Source: Methylobacterium sp. | GTDB lineage: Bacteria; Pseudomonadota; Alphaproteobacteria; Rhizobiales; Beijerinckiaceae | Assembly: GCA_020252645.1 (NCBI GenBank) | Contig: JADCCN010000006.1 | Location: forward strand, 62,001-126,000 | Reading direction: 5' to 3' | DNA: 64,000 nt | Part shown: positions 8,859 through 18,196 of the stretch, piece by piece | How positions within the stretch are numbered: the stretch's first letter is position 1 | Layout of the letters: every line of letters starts with the position of its first letter | Translations under genes and position numbers: made by a program | Notes under the pieces: generated by a model | Databases searched by the model: none | What the model was told of the DNA's origin: nothing | Seen by the model: the letters and a program-made list of their open reading frames with translations, nothing else

Positions 8859-9836
8859 TCAGGCTGCGCCCGCCCGCAGAAGATCGAGATAATGCACGAG
8901 ACCGAGGCAATTGCGCCCCTCGGCCACGACCAGAACGGTGATCTTGTGCCGCTCCTGGAATTCCACGGCCTCGCCGAGCAGCAGATCGGGCGGAACAATC
9001 CGGGGATTGCGGGTCATCAGGGCCGAAACGGGCTTCTGCATCAGGTCCGCGCGATAATTCCGGCGCAGATCGCCATCGGTCACGATACCGGCGAGCAAGC
9101 CAGCCTCATCCATCACGAGGGCACAGCCGAAGCCCTTCCGGCCCATTTCGGCGATGACCTCCTCCAGCGGGGCGGCCTCGCTGACCACCGGCAGGCGATC
9201 GCCCTTGTGCATGATGTCGGTCACGCGCCGGAGTTTTGCCCCCAGCTTGCCACCGGGGTGGAACATGCGGAAATCTTCCGGCGTGAAACCGCGCGCTTCC
9301 AGCAGGGCCACGGCGAGCGCATCGCCAAGCACGAGCTGCATCGTGGTCGAGGTCGTGGGCGCGAGCCCGTTCGGGCAGGCCTCCTCGCTGCGCGGCAGCA
9401 CAAGCGCGATATCCGCGCGGCTCCCCAATGCGCTGTCCGGCCGCGAGGTGATGGCCACCAGAGCCACGCGATAGCGGCGCGAATATTCCACGAGATCGGA
9501 GAGTTCCGCCGTCTCGCCCGACCAGGAAAGCGCGAGAATCACGTCATCCGAGCGGATCATGCCGAGATCGCCATGGCTTGCCTCGGCGGGATGGACGAAA
9601 TAGGCGGGGGTGCCGGTGGAAGCGAGCGTGGCCGCGATCTTGCGGCCCACATGCCCGCTCTTGCCCATGCCGGTAACAATCACCCGGCCTTCGGTCGCGC
9701 GGATGCGCTCGACAGCCTCGCGGAAGGGCGCACCAAGGCCATTCCCGAGCGCCGCACGCAATTGCGCGAGCCCCCGAGCCTCGACTTCAACCGTGCGCAA
9801 GGCCGATTGGATCGCCGCATCCCCCTTTTGCGTCAT
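8859..9836 (-). CDS. kdsD: KpsF/GutQ family arabinose-5-phosphate isomerase
   Basis: A 325-aa enzyme that interconverts ribulose-5-phosphate and arabinose-5-phosphate, the first step toward KDO of lipopolysaccharide. The SIS domain holds VTGMGKSGHVGRKIAATLAS, HPAEASHGDLGM and SWSGETAEL. Two CBS domains follow from about residue 205 (VTDIMHKGDRLPVV, then VSALMTRNPRIV). This layout is that of KdsD. The start at 9836 has GGAGGGC upstream and is preferred over the longer 9911 start, which would invade the divergent region. It sits between a MarR gene and an outer-membrane protein gene. Confidence 0.93.
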   Translation of the reverse strand: MTQKGDAAIQSALRTVEVEARGLAQLRAALGNGLGAPFREAVERIRATEGRVIVTGMGKSGHVGRKIAATLASTGTPAYFVHPAEASHGDLGMIRSDDVILALSWSGETAELSDLVEYSRRYRVALVAITSRPDSALGSRADIALVLPRSEEACPNGLAPTTSTTMQLVLGDALAVALLEARGFTPEDFRMFHPGGKLGAKLRRVTDIMHKGDRLPVVSEAAPLEEVIAEMGRKGFGCALVMDEAGLLAGIVTDGDLRRNYRADLMQKPVSALMTRNPRIVPPDLLLGEAVEFQERHKITVLVVAEGRNCLGLVHYLDLLRAGAA

Positions 9837-9978
9837 GCCCTGCCCTCCATCGCGCCATCCCCGAACGGGACAAATTTGCCCAGCTGGAAACCGGGCGTTA
9901 ACCATCGCCATTTACCGATCGTCAATGGGTGTAACCCTGGCGGTTTCGCCCGAGAACGGGATTTTCGAGGCGAGCCCT

Positions 9979-11637
9979 TTGACGAAGCGCCGCACTGATA
10001 GCCGCTGGAATACCTGCGGGGCAACCTCTGCCCCGCATCGGGCGTGGCTATCCGGGGTCGCGTCAAGCTTTCTTCTCGGCTTTCTGGTCGCGCCGGCCCA
10101 GGCGCAGTTCCTTGGCGAGGGCGCACCAGGCACGCCCGGCGCCATCGAAGGCGAGTTGCGCGGGCTGAGCACGCAAGGATTTCCGCCGCCACCGCGCGAA
10201 CCCGCGATCGCGCCCGCTTCCGGAACCACGCGGCAATCCCTCCAGAAGCGCCCGAACACCGCGATCCGTCGCGCGGCCGGCGATTCCTCGCGCCCAACCG
10301 CCGTCAATCCCATGACACAGCCCGCCAATCCCGCGCCGCGCGGCCTCGTGACGACCGGCGCGCGCCCCGGTGAACTCTCGGGCGTGCGCTTGCGCGATGC
10401 GGCACCTGCCGGCATTCCGCCGCTGGCGAGCAGCATCATCGAACCGGCACCCGGCCTGCCGGCCGTGAATGCGCGCGGACCGCGCCGCCTTCCCCTGGAG
10501 CAGGACCCCTATGCGCCGCTGGGCATCCGCTCGGGCGGCATGGTCTTCCGTCCCGCGCTGGAGGTAAGCGGCGGCTATGATACCAATGCCGCCCGCTCCG
10601 CCACCAGCAGGAAGGGTTCCGGCGTCTACCGCCTCGAGGCCGAGCTGCGGGCGAACTCGGACTGGAGACAGCATCAGCTCGATTTCGAATTGCGCGGCAT
10701 CTTCACGGGCTACTCCGCCGTGCGGGATGTGAACCGCCCCGAGGGCGATGCGCGCGGGGCCCTGCGCCTTGATGTGAGCCGGGAGCTGACCCTTGAGGGC
10801 GAGATCCGCTCACGCATCGACACCGAGAGCGCGAGCAACGTGAACCTGCCCGCCGGAACCACCGGCCGCACGCCCTATTACACCAATACGGCAAGCCTGG
10901 GCGCGACGCGGCGCTTCGGCCGGCTCAGCCTCGGCCTGCGCGGCAATGTGGAGCGCGCGGATTACTCGGATATCGAATCGGGCGGCGTCACCACCAGCCA
11001 GGCCTCGCGCAACCTCACGGGCTATGGCCTGCGCCTGCGACTGGGCTACGAGATCCTGCCCTCCGTCAAGCCCTTCGTCGAGCTTGGCGCGGACAAGCGC
11101 ATCTATGACGAAAAGCGCGATACCTCGGGCTTCGCGCGCTCCTCAACCGGTGCGATCCTGCGCATGGGCTCGACCTTCGAACTCGCACGCACGCTCATAG
11201 GCGAAGCAGCCGTGGGCTACACGGATCGCACCTATGATGACACGCGCCTCTCGCGCCTCGCCTCACCGACCGCCGATGCCACGCTGACCTGGTCGATCTC
11301 GCCGCTGACGACGCTCGCCCTGCGCGCCCAGACCGAGATCGCGGAGACGACGATCGCGGGCTCCTCCGGTGCCATCGTCTATCGCGGCACAGCGACACTG
11401 ACACATGCCTTCCTGCGCCATTTCACGGCGACCACCACCTTCCAGGTTGCCGAGACGGACTACCAGAAGGTCAACCGGCGCGAATTGCAGCTCATCGGCG
11501 GCCTGCGGCTCGAATACAAGCTCAACCGCCTGGTCGCGGTGCGCGGCTCCTATGCCTACGAGAATTACCGCGTGAATGCCGCAGACTCCAGTTATCAGGC
11601 GCATAGCTTGCTGCTGGGCGTGCGCCTGACACCCTGA
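9979..11637 (+). CDS. outer-membrane beta-barrel protein (BBP2-type)
   Basis: A protein of about 552 aa. An N-terminal hydrophobic segment ending in FLLGFLVAPAQAQ is a signal peptide with an AQA cleavage site. A Pro-rich periplasmic stretch follows (to about residue 180), then YAPLGIRSGGMVFRPALEVS and repeated alternating amphipathic strands with many Asp, Arg, Thr and Tyr residues, and a C-terminal strand ending LLLGVRLTP. This matches the putative beta-barrel porin 2 (BBP2_2) family of alphaproteobacteria, often linked to polysaccharide export. The start is uncertain: TTG at 9979 has GAGG 8 nt upstream; ATG at 9925 would add 18 residues. A transglycosylase gene follows after 25 bp. Confidence 0.8.
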   Translation: MTKRRTDSRWNTCGATSAPHRAWLSGVASSFLLGFLVAPAQAQFLGEGAPGTPGAIEGELRGLSTQGFPPPPREPAIAPASGTTRQSLQKRPNTAIRRAAGDSSRPTAVNPMTQPANPAPRGLVTTGARPGELSGVRLRDAAPAGIPPLASSIIEPAPGLPAVNARGPRRLPLEQDPYAPLGIRSGGMVFRPALEVSGGYDTNAARSATSRKGSGVYRLEAELRANSDWRQHQLDFELRGIFTGYSAVRDVNRPEGDARGALRLDVSRELTLEGEIRSRIDTESASNVNLPAGTTGRTPYYTNTASLGATRRFGRLSLGLRGNVERADYSDIESGGVTTSQASRNLTGYGLRLRLGYEILPSVKPFVELGADKRIYDEKRDTSGFARSSTGAILRMGSTFELARTLIGEAAVGYTDRTYDDTRLSRLASPTADATLTWSISPLTTLALRAQTEIAETTIAGSSGAIVYRGTATLTHAFLRHFTATTTFQVAETDYQKVNRRELQLIGGLRLEYKLNRLVAVRGSYAYENYRVNAADSSYQAHSLLLGVRLTP

Positions 11638-11662
11638 TTGAACACGAAGGAACCTTCATCCC

Positions 11663-12901
11663 ATGCGCCGGATCGGCCTCACCCGCCTTGCAATCGCCGC
11701 AAGCCTCGCGCTGGCGAAGCCGGCCATCGGCATGGAACAGCATCCTCGCCCGAAGAAACAGGCTGCCGCCGACGCAACACCGGCGGCACCCGATGTGCAG
11801 GCCTTCCTTGCGAGCCTCTGGAACGAGGCGCGTCAGCGCGGCATCCGCCGCGAGACGTTCCAGGCCGCGCTCGGCAATTTCACGCCCGATCCGGCCATCA
11901 TCGCGCTGACGAAGAAACAGAGCGAGTTCGTCCAGCCCATCTGGTCCTATCTCGACAATGCGATTTCCGATTCCCGCCTCACGCGCGGCCGTTCGGCCGG
12001 TGAGCGCTTCGCGGGCGAACTCGCGGCCATCGAGCGCAAATACGGCGTGGACCGCCGCATCCTGCTCGGCATCTGGGGCATGGAGACGAATTTCGGATCC
12101 TTCACCGGCGAGAAGGATGTGTTCCGCTCGCTCGCGACGCTCGCGCTGCATCGCTACCGCGACGACTTCTTCCGCGAAGAATTGCTCGTGGCGCTGAAGA
12201 TGCTGGGGGATGGCCTCGCGGATCGCTCCGCCATGCGCGGCTCCTGGGCCGGCGCGATGGGGCAGACCCAGTTCATGCCTTCGAGCTTCATGAAATACGC
12301 GGTCGACCATGATGGCGACGGGGTGCGCGACCTGTGGGAGAATATTCCCGACGCGCTGGCCTCCACCGCGAATTACCTCGCGAGCTTCGGCTGGCAGCCC
12401 GGGTTGCCCTGGGGCATGGAGGTGAATGTGCCGGATGGCTTCAACCTCGGCTCCGTCGAGGGCATGCGGGAATTCTCGAGCTGGGCGGCGGCGGGCTTCA
12501 CGCGCGCCAATGGCTCGGCGCTGCCTCGGAACGGCAAGGCGACGCTGTGGTACCCCGCCGGCATTCGCGGGCCGGCTTTCCTCGTCACCGAGAATTACCG
12601 CGTCATCAAGCGCTATAATTCCTCGGACGCCTATGCATTGGCGGTGGCGCATCTGGGCGACCGGATCGCCGGAGGCGGCAGCTTCCGGGCCGCCTGGCCG
12701 CGCAACGACAAGCGCCTCTCCCCCGCCGAGGTGAAGGAACTCCAGCGCCGGCTGATCGCGCTCGGGCATCCGCTCGGCAAGGTCGATGGCCGGATCGGGG
12801 AACTCAGCCGCGAGGCCATCCGCCGCCAGCAGACCCGCCTCGGTTTGCCGGCCGACGGCTACCCCACGCTTGCCCTGCTCCAGAAGCTGAGGCAGAAGTA
12901 A
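11663..12901 (+). CDS. lytic murein transglycosylase, MltB family, with peptidoglycan-binding domain
   Basis: Cleaves the MurNAc-GlcNAc bond, leaving a 1,6-anhydro end. The 412-aa protein has a signal peptide (LAIAASLALAKPAIG), an SLT domain with GIWGMETNFGSFTG (catalytic Glu near residue 145), SWAGAMGQTQFMPSSFMKYA, DGDGVRDLWENIPDALASTA, and a C-terminal PG_binding_1 domain (LQRRLIALGHPLGKVDGRIG). It follows the barrel gene by 25 bp and precedes a secreted SGNH hydrolase by 51 bp, so an envelope operon is likely. A paralogue of the same architecture lies at 27153. Confidence 0.92.
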   Translation: MRRIGLTRLAIAASLALAKPAIGMEQHPRPKKQAAADATPAAPDVQAFLASLWNEARQRGIRRETFQAALGNFTPDPAIIALTKKQSEFVQPIWSYLDNAISDSRLTRGRSAGERFAGELAAIERKYGVDRRILLGIWGMETNFGSFTGEKDVFRSLATLALHRYRDDFFREELLVALKMLGDGLADRSAMRGSWAGAMGQTQFMPSSFMKYAVDHDGDGVRDLWENIPDALASTANYLASFGWQPGLPWGMEVNVPDGFNLGSVEGMREFSSWAAAGFTRANGSALPRNGKATLWYPAGIRGPAFLVTENYRVIKRYNSSDAYALAVAHLGDRIAGGGSFRAAWPRNDKRLSPAEVKELQRRLIALGHPLGKVDGRIGELSREAIRRQQTRLGLPADGYPTLALLQKLRQK

Positions 12902-12952
12902 CGGGCGCTCGATGGCGAGCGCGGACCCCGCTCGCGACCGGGAGGGCTGTTC

Positions 12953-14152
12953 ATGCCCCGCCTTCCAACCTTGCTGCTGCGCCTGATGCTGTTTCTGGCC
13001 GCCGCGCTGGCGGGAAATTTCTTGTCGCTTTCTCCTTCCGGCCCGGCCTTCGCCGAGGAATCGGTGATGAACTGGCGGGCGGCCCTGCCGCAGGTGCGCG
13101 CGCGCGAGGACGCCCCCGCCTATCGCGCCCGGCGACGCAGCGATGTCGCGCCGCGCTACCAGGATGATGCATCCCTCGGGCTGATCATGCCGGCGCTGAA
13201 GCTCGATGTGCCGATCATGGCCGACCCCAACGCGCCTTCGATTGCCATTCTCGGCGACTCGCTGGCCGATGCGCTGAATTTCGGGTTCGAGGGCGATCCG
13301 GTCCTGCGCAGCGCCTATCGCCTGATGCATCGCACGAGCAGCGCCTCAGGCCTGGTGCGCGAGGATTACTTCTCCTGGCCGAAGACCATCGCGACGCTGC
13401 TCGCCGAACAGCGCGGCCTTTCGGCGCTGGTGATCATGATCGGCCTGAATGACCGGCAGATCATCCGGGCGGGCGACCGGAACCTCGAGCCGCTGAGCGA
13501 AGCCTGGCGCGAGGATTACCGCAAGCGCGTCGATGCCATCCTCACGCTGGCGAGGGATGCGAAAGTGCCGGTCTTCTGGGTTGGGCTGCCGCTGATGCGC
13601 TCGCCGAAACTCTCCGAAGATCTGATGGCCCTGAACATGCTGATCCGCGAGCGCGTGGCGATTTTCGGCCAGACCTTCGTGGAAACGGTCGATGCCTTCG
13701 CGGATGCCTCGGGCGCGTTCTCCGCCACCGGCCCCGATGTGATCGGCGACAATGTGCGCCTGCGCGGCGCGGATGGCATCCATTTCTCGCCGGCGGGCCA
13801 GCGGAAGCTTGCCTTTTTCGTGGATCGCGCCTTGAGCCGCCTGCCGAGCGAGCGCCCCGCTCCGGCCATGGCCACCCTGCCGGCCGTCACGGCGCTGCCG
13901 GCCGTCCCTGCTCCCGTTCGCCTGCCCGCCGGTTTGGGTCAGGGCTGGAATGCGTCGCCGGGTGGCATCATTCTCCCGCCGCGGCGGCCCGCCATCGGCG
14001 AGGTGCATCCGGTCTTGCCGGCCCGCCGGGCCAACTCGCTCGTCGAGCGGCAGAGCCCGGTCTATGGCGACACAACGAACCGCAACCTGTTCGATCGCGG
14101 GCTCGTCCCGGCCGCCCGGCCCGGCCGCAGCGACGATCACGGCTGGCGGTGA
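12953..14152 (+). CDS. DUF459 SGNH/GDSL hydrolase, secreted
   Basis: A 399-aa protein with signal peptide (LRLMLFLAAALAGNFL, cleaved after PAFA). The SGNH blocks are IAILGDSLADAL (block I Ser), MIGLNDRQII (block III Asn) and DGIHFSPAGQRK (block V Asp and His), all intact, so it should be an active esterase or deacylase in the periplasm. The last 110 or so residues are Pro/Ala/Arg-rich and probably disordered. DUF459 proteins occur beside peptidoglycan genes, and here it follows the transglycosylase; a role in removing acyl groups from cell-wall or exopolymer sugars is inference. Its stop lies 3 bp from the convergent ABC gene. Confidence 0.85.
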   Translation: MPRLPTLLLRLMLFLAAALAGNFLSLSPSGPAFAEESVMNWRAALPQVRAREDAPAYRARRRSDVAPRYQDDASLGLIMPALKLDVPIMADPNAPSIAILGDSLADALNFGFEGDPVLRSAYRLMHRTSSASGLVREDYFSWPKTIATLLAEQRGLSALVIMIGLNDRQIIRAGDRNLEPLSEAWREDYRKRVDAILTLARDAKVPVFWVGLPLMRSPKLSEDLMALNMLIRERVAIFGQTFVETVDAFADASGAFSATGPDVIGDNVRLRGADGIHFSPAGQRKLAFFVDRALSRLPSERPAPAMATLPAVTALPAVPAPVRLPAGLGQGWNASPGGIILPPRRPAIGEVHPVLPARRANSLVERQSPVYGDTTNRNLFDRGLVPAARPGRSDDHGWR

Positions 14153-14155
14153 GGC

Positions 14156-15184
14156 TTACTGCACTCTGCCATCCTGAAGGTGGCAGGCGACCATGCGGCC
14201 ACCATGGAGCAGCGTCTCCTTCGGTTTTTCCCGGCTGCAGCGCGGGCCCGCGAGCGGGCAGCGCGGATGGAAATGACAGCCCGGCGGCGGGTTGATCGGC
14301 GAGGGAATCTCGCCCTTGATCGAGGCGAAAGAACGCTTCTTCGCCTCCAGCCTGGGCACGTTGTCGAGCAGCGCGCGGGTATAGGGATGAGCCGCGTCCT
14401 CGAAGATCGCCTTGGTCGGCCCGCTCTCGATCACGCGCCCGAGATACATGATGAGAATTCGATCCGAGATATGACGCACCACGCCGAGATCATGGCTGAT
14501 GAAGAGATAGGCGAGGCCGAGATCCTGCCGGAGATCCATGAACAGGTTCAGCACCTGCGCCTGGATGGATACATCCAGAGCCGCGACGGATTCATCGCAG
14601 ATCAGCAGCTTCGGATTGACCGCCAGCGCCCGCGCGATGCCGATGCGGGCGCGCTGCCCCCCGGAGAACTGGTGCGGGTAACGGCGCATGTAATCGGGGT
14701 CGAGCCCCACGCGCCGGAACAGCTCCGCCACGTAATCTCTCTGCCCGGCGGCATTCGTCATGCCGTGCACGCGCGGCGCCTCGCCCACAATCTCGCCGGC
14801 ACGGATGCGCGGATTGAGCGAGGACATCGGGTCCTGGAAGATCATCTGCGCGCCAAGCACGAAATCATGCCGCTGGGCGCCATCCTGCGTGGTGACATCC
14901 TGCCCGCGCCAGAACACCTTGCCGTCGGAGGGATCATGAATGCCCGCGACGATACGGCCGAGCGTGGACTTCCCGCAGCCGGATTCGCCCACCAGCGCCA
15001 CCACCTCGCCATCGCGGATCGCAAGATCCACCTGATCGACGGCGTGGACGGTGATCTCGCGGTTCCGCGCGCCGAAGCGGTTGGCGAGCTTCGCGGCGAA
15101 ATCCAGCGATCTGGTGAAGCGCTTCGAGACCTTCTGGACGCGCACGAGTTCCAGATTGGCGGTTTTCATGGCCGCGCTGCTCAT
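14156..15184 (-). CDS. dipeptide-type ABC transporter ATP-binding protein (DppF/OppF)
   Basis: A 342-aa ATPase. Walker A is VGESGCGKSTLGR, the signature FSGGQRARIGIARALA, Walker B LLICDESVAALD, and the switch His lies in LFISHDLGVV. The C-terminal oligopeptide-transporter extension is HPYTRALLDNVPRLE, then PGCHFHPRCPLAGPRCSREK, the Cys cluster typical of OppD/F. The ATG at 15184 overlaps the previous stop (ATGA); MKTANLELV at 15169 is a possible later start. It is the last gene of the five-gene importer operon. Confidence 0.93.
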   Translation of the reverse strand: MSSAAMKTANLELVRVQKVSKRFTRSLDFAAKLANRFGARNREITVHAVDQVDLAIRDGEVVALVGESGCGKSTLGRIVAGIHDPSDGKVFWRGQDVTTQDGAQRHDFVLGAQMIFQDPMSSLNPRIRAGEIVGEAPRVHGMTNAAGQRDYVAELFRRVGLDPDYMRRYPHQFSGGQRARIGIARALAVNPKLLICDESVAALDVSIQAQVLNLFMDLRQDLGLAYLFISHDLGVVRHISDRILIMYLGRVIESGPTKAIFEDAAHPYTRALLDNVPRLEAKKRSFASIKGEIPSPINPPPGCHFHPRCPLAGPRCSREKPKETLLHGGRMVACHLQDGRVQ

Positions 15185-16164
15185 GAGGCCCTCTGAAGCG
15201 ACAGGGGATGATGGCAGGCGACACGCGCGCCGGAGGCATCCGTTGCGATGCCCGGCCGCTCCTGCCGGCACAATTCGTTGGAGAAACCGCAACGCGGCTC
15301 GAAGGCGCAGCCCGCAGGCAGGCGCCCCAGGGAGGGTGTCGAGCCGGGAATCTGCCTCAGGCGCCGGCCCAAGGGGTTGGCGCTCGGCACGGAGCCGATC
15401 AGCCCGTTCGTATAGGGGTGCCGAGGCTTTTCCAGCACATGCTCCACAGAGCCTTCCTCGACCACCCGGCCGGCATACATCACCGCGATCCGGTCCGCGA
15501 GGCCGGCCACGACCGCGAGATCATGCGTGATCCAGAGCATCGCGGTGCCCGTTTGCGCGCAGAGCTTCTGCACCTCGGCCAGGATCTGGCTCTGGATGGT
15601 GACATCAAGCGCCGTGGTCGGCTCATCCGCGATGATCAGCTTCGGGCGATGCAGCAGCGCGATCGCAATGGCCACGCGCTGGCGCATGCCGCCCGAGAAC
15701 TGGTGCGGATAGGCGACGAGACGCTCCGCAGGGGACGGGATGCCCACCATCGACAAAGCTTCGATGCAGCGCGAACGCGCGGCCTGCTCGCTCACCTTGT
15801 CATGGGCCAGCACGGCCTCGATCATCTGGGTGTCGATGCGCAGAACGGGGTTCAGCGTCATCATCGGATCCTGGAAGATCATCGCGAGCTCCTTGCCGCG
15901 CACCTTGCGCATGGCGGCATCGTCGCGCGCGGTGATCTCCTCGCCGGCAAGGCGGATGGAGCCCGAGACGATCTTTCCGGGCGGGTCGATGAGCCCCATG
16001 ATCGAGAAGCCGGTGACGGATTTGCCCGAACCGCTTTCGCCCACGATGCCCAGCACCTCGCCGGTGCCCAGGGAGAAGGACACGCCATCCACCGCCTTCA
16101 CCACGCCCTCGCGGGTGAAGAAATGGGTTGCGAGATTTTCAACCTCGAGAACAGGCCGGGTCAT
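15181..16164 (-). CDS. dipeptide-type ABC transporter ATP-binding protein (DppD/OppD)
   Basis: A 327-aa ATPase opening MTRPVLEVENLATHF. Walker A is VGESGSGKSVTG, signature FSGGMRQRVAIAIALL, Walker B LIIADEPTTALD, switch His in WITHDLAVVAG. The C-terminal GCAFEPRCGFSNELCRQERP is the oligopeptide-transporter Cys motif. It pairs with the 14156 ATPase to power the permease dimer. The start at 16164 overlaps the permease stop by 4 bp (ATGA); the much longer in-frame extension upstream only reflects an open frame inside the permease gene. Confidence 0.94.
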   Translation of the reverse strand: MTRPVLEVENLATHFFTREGVVKAVDGVSFSLGTGEVLGIVGESGSGKSVTGFSIMGLIDPPGKIVSGSIRLAGEEITARDDAAMRKVRGKELAMIFQDPMMTLNPVLRIDTQMIEAVLAHDKVSEQAARSRCIEALSMVGIPSPAERLVAYPHQFSGGMRQRVAIAIALLHRPKLIIADEPTTALDVTIQSQILAEVQKLCAQTGTAMLWITHDLAVVAGLADRIAVMYAGRVVEEGSVEHVLEKPRHPYTNGLIGSVPSANPLGRRLRQIPGSTPSLGRLPAGCAFEPRCGFSNELCRQERPGIATDASGARVACHHPLSLQRAS

Positions 16165-17096
16165 TTCTCGAGCCTCGGATTGAGAACGTCGCGCAGGCGA
16201 TCGCCCACGAGGTTGATGGCGACGATCGTCAGCAGCAAGGCAACGCCGGGGAAGAAGCTGATCCAGTATTTGCCCGAGAGCATATACTGGAAACCGTTGG
16301 AGATGAGCACGCCGAGCGATGGCTCGGTCTGCGGCAGGCCGACGCCCAGGAAGGACAACGTGGCCTCGAGGCTGATGGCATGCGCGGTCTGCACGGTGGC
16401 GATCACGATGACCGGCGCGAGGCAATTCGGCAGGATGTGGCGCAGCATGGTGCGCGTGTGGGAAAGGCCCAGCGAGCGCGCCGCCTCCACATATTCCTTG
16501 CGCCGCTCCACCAGCGCCGAGCCGCGCACGGTGCGGGCATAATAGGCCCATTGCACCACCACCAGCGCCAGGATGATCTTGTCCACGCCCTTGCCGAGCA
16601 GGGCCACGAGAATGAGCGCGACGAGCACCGAGGGCAGCGAGAGCTGCAGATCGACAATGCGCATGATCACATTCTCGATCCGGCCGCCGAAATAGGCGGC
16701 GATCAGCCCCACGCAGAGGCCGAGGCAGGCCGCGATCATCCCCGAAGCCAGCCCCACGACCAGGGAGATCCGGAGGCCGTAAAGAATGCCCGACCAGAGG
16801 TCGCGGCCCACGCCATCCGAACCCAGCCACAGGGTGAAGCCTTCCAGCGCTTTCGCGCCCGGCGGCTGGCGGCTGTCCATGATGTCGACCCGCGCGAGGT
16901 CATAGGGGTTCTGCGGCGCGATGAGAGGCGCGAACAGGGCCAGCAGCACGATGATGCTGATGAGCCCGAGGCCGAAGACCGCCACGCGATCCTCGAGGAA
17001 ACGCTCGACGAAACGGGCGAATTCGCCCTTCGTCTTCCTGGGGGTTTCGGCACCCTTCGGTGCCTCTGCCCGGTTCGGGAGGGTGGCGTCACTCAT
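16161..17096 (-). CDS. dipeptide-type ABC transporter permease (DppC/OppC)
   Basis: A 311-aa inner-membrane permease. The first helix (GLGLISIIVLLALFAPLIAP) is followed by the periplasmic LGSDGVGRDLWSGILYG typical of DppC, then four or five more helices and the cytoplasmic EAA loop (YVEAARSLGLSHTRTMLRHI). The start at 17096 overlaps the DppB stop by 8 bp. It forms the pore with the 17089 gene. Confidence 0.93.
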   Translation of the reverse strand: MSDATLPNRAEAPKGAETPRKTKGEFARFVERFLEDRVAVFGLGLISIIVLLALFAPLIAPQNPYDLARVDIMDSRQPPGAKALEGFTLWLGSDGVGRDLWSGILYGLRISLVVGLASGMIAACLGLCVGLIAAYFGGRIENVIMRIVDLQLSLPSVLVALILVALLGKGVDKIILALVVVQWAYYARTVRGSALVERRKEYVEAARSLGLSHTRTMLRHILPNCLAPVIVIATVQTAHAISLEATLSFLGVGLPQTEPSLGVLISNGFQYMLSGKYWISFFPGVALLLTIVAINLVGDRLRDVLNPRLEK

Positions 17097-18069
17097 TCGT
17101 TTTCCCCGCGAGGCGCACGCGCGGATCAAGCGCGGAATAGAGGATGTCCACGATCAGGTTGATGGTCACGAAGAGCAGCACCACCACCATCACGTAGGCA
17201 ACGATCAGGGGACGATCGAGCCGCTGGATCGATTCAAGCAGGAGCTTGCCCATGCCCGGCCAGGCGAAGATCGTCTCGGTCACCACCGAGAAGGCGACGA
17301 GGCTGCCAAATTCGAGCCCGAGCACGGTAACGATCGGAATCATGATGTTCTTCAGGATGTGCACGCCCACGATGCGGCGCGGCGAAAGCCCCTTGGCGCG
17401 GGCAAACTTCACGTAATCCTGCAGGCTGGCCTCCCGCGTGCCCGAGCGTGCGAGACGGATGACAAGCGAAATCTTGAGCAGCGCGAGGTTGAGGGCGGGC
17501 AAAGCGATATGCTGCCAGCCCTTGAGCGTGAGCAGCGAGGTCTCGATGCCCAGCACGGTGGTGGTTGGCCCGCGGCCCGTGGCGGGCAGCCAGCCGAGCA
17601 TCACCGAGAAGAACATGATGAGCATCAGCCCCACCCAGAAGGTGGGCAGCGAGAATCCGAGGATCGAGCCCGCCATGATGGTGCGCGCCGCCGGATGATC
17701 CGGCCTCAACCCGGCGAAGATGCCGAGCGGCAGGCCGATGAGGATCGCGAAGATGAGTGCCACCAGCGCGAGTTCCAGTGTCGCGGGCATGCGGTCGAGA
17801 ATTAGGCCGATCGCCGAGCCGCCATGCACGTAGGAGCGGCCGAATTCGCCCTGCATCACATCGCCGACGAACAGCAGGAACTGCAGATAGACCGGTTTGT
17901 CGAAGCCGAATTCGCGACGAACCTGCTCGATCTGCTCCTGTGTCGCATCGCCCGGCACCATCATCCAGACCGGGTCACCCACGACATAGGTGCCGAAAAA
18001 AACGATGATCACCATGGCCAGCACGACGAAAAGCGCCTGCGCCGCACGTCGGATGATGAAAGCCAGCAT
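17089..18069 (-). CDS. dipeptide-type ABC transporter permease (DppB/OppB)
   Basis: A 326-aa permease. The N-terminal helix (AQALFVVLAMVIIVFFGTYV) precedes a long periplasmic loop with FGRSYVHGG, then further helices and an EAA loop (YVKFARAKGLSPRRIVGVHI), ending in LYSALDPRVRLAG, the DppB hallmark. The start at 18069 has GAGGGGG upstream. A 127-bp gap with a strong hairpin separates it from the binding-protein gene, so it may be made at lower level than the binding protein. Confidence 0.93.
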   Translation of the reverse strand: MLAFIIRRAAQALFVVLAMVIIVFFGTYVVGDPVWMMVPGDATQEQIEQVRREFGFDKPVYLQFLLFVGDVMQGEFGRSYVHGGSAIGLILDRMPATLELALVALIFAILIGLPLGIFAGLRPDHPAARTIMAGSILGFSLPTFWVGLMLIMFFSVMLGWLPATGRGPTTTVLGIETSLLTLKGWQHIALPALNLALLKISLVIRLARSGTREASLQDYVKFARAKGLSPRRIVGVHILKNIMIPIVTVLGLEFGSLVAFSVVTETIFAWPGMGKLLLESIQRLDRPLIVAYVMVVVLLFVTINLIVDILYSALDPRVRLAGKTNE

Positions 18070-18160
18070 GAGGAACCCCCTCGCATGAAAAGCCCCTCCG
18101 CCACGAGGGTGGAGCAGCCGCATGCCTTCGCCAGAATGGGCGGAACCCGAATGGAAGCTT

Positions 18161-18183
18161 GTCCGGCGGCCGGGCCGCCGGAC
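18161..18183 (-). other. hairpin between binding-protein and permease genes
   Basis: A perfect 10-bp stem with a CGG loop (GTCCGGCGGC / GCCGCCGGAC), 14 nt after the binding-protein stop. There is no U-tract, so it is better read as an RNA-stabilising or partial-termination hairpin. Such elements commonly set a high ratio of binding protein to permease. Confidence 0.6.
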
Positions 18184-18196
18184 AGATCCGGCACGA

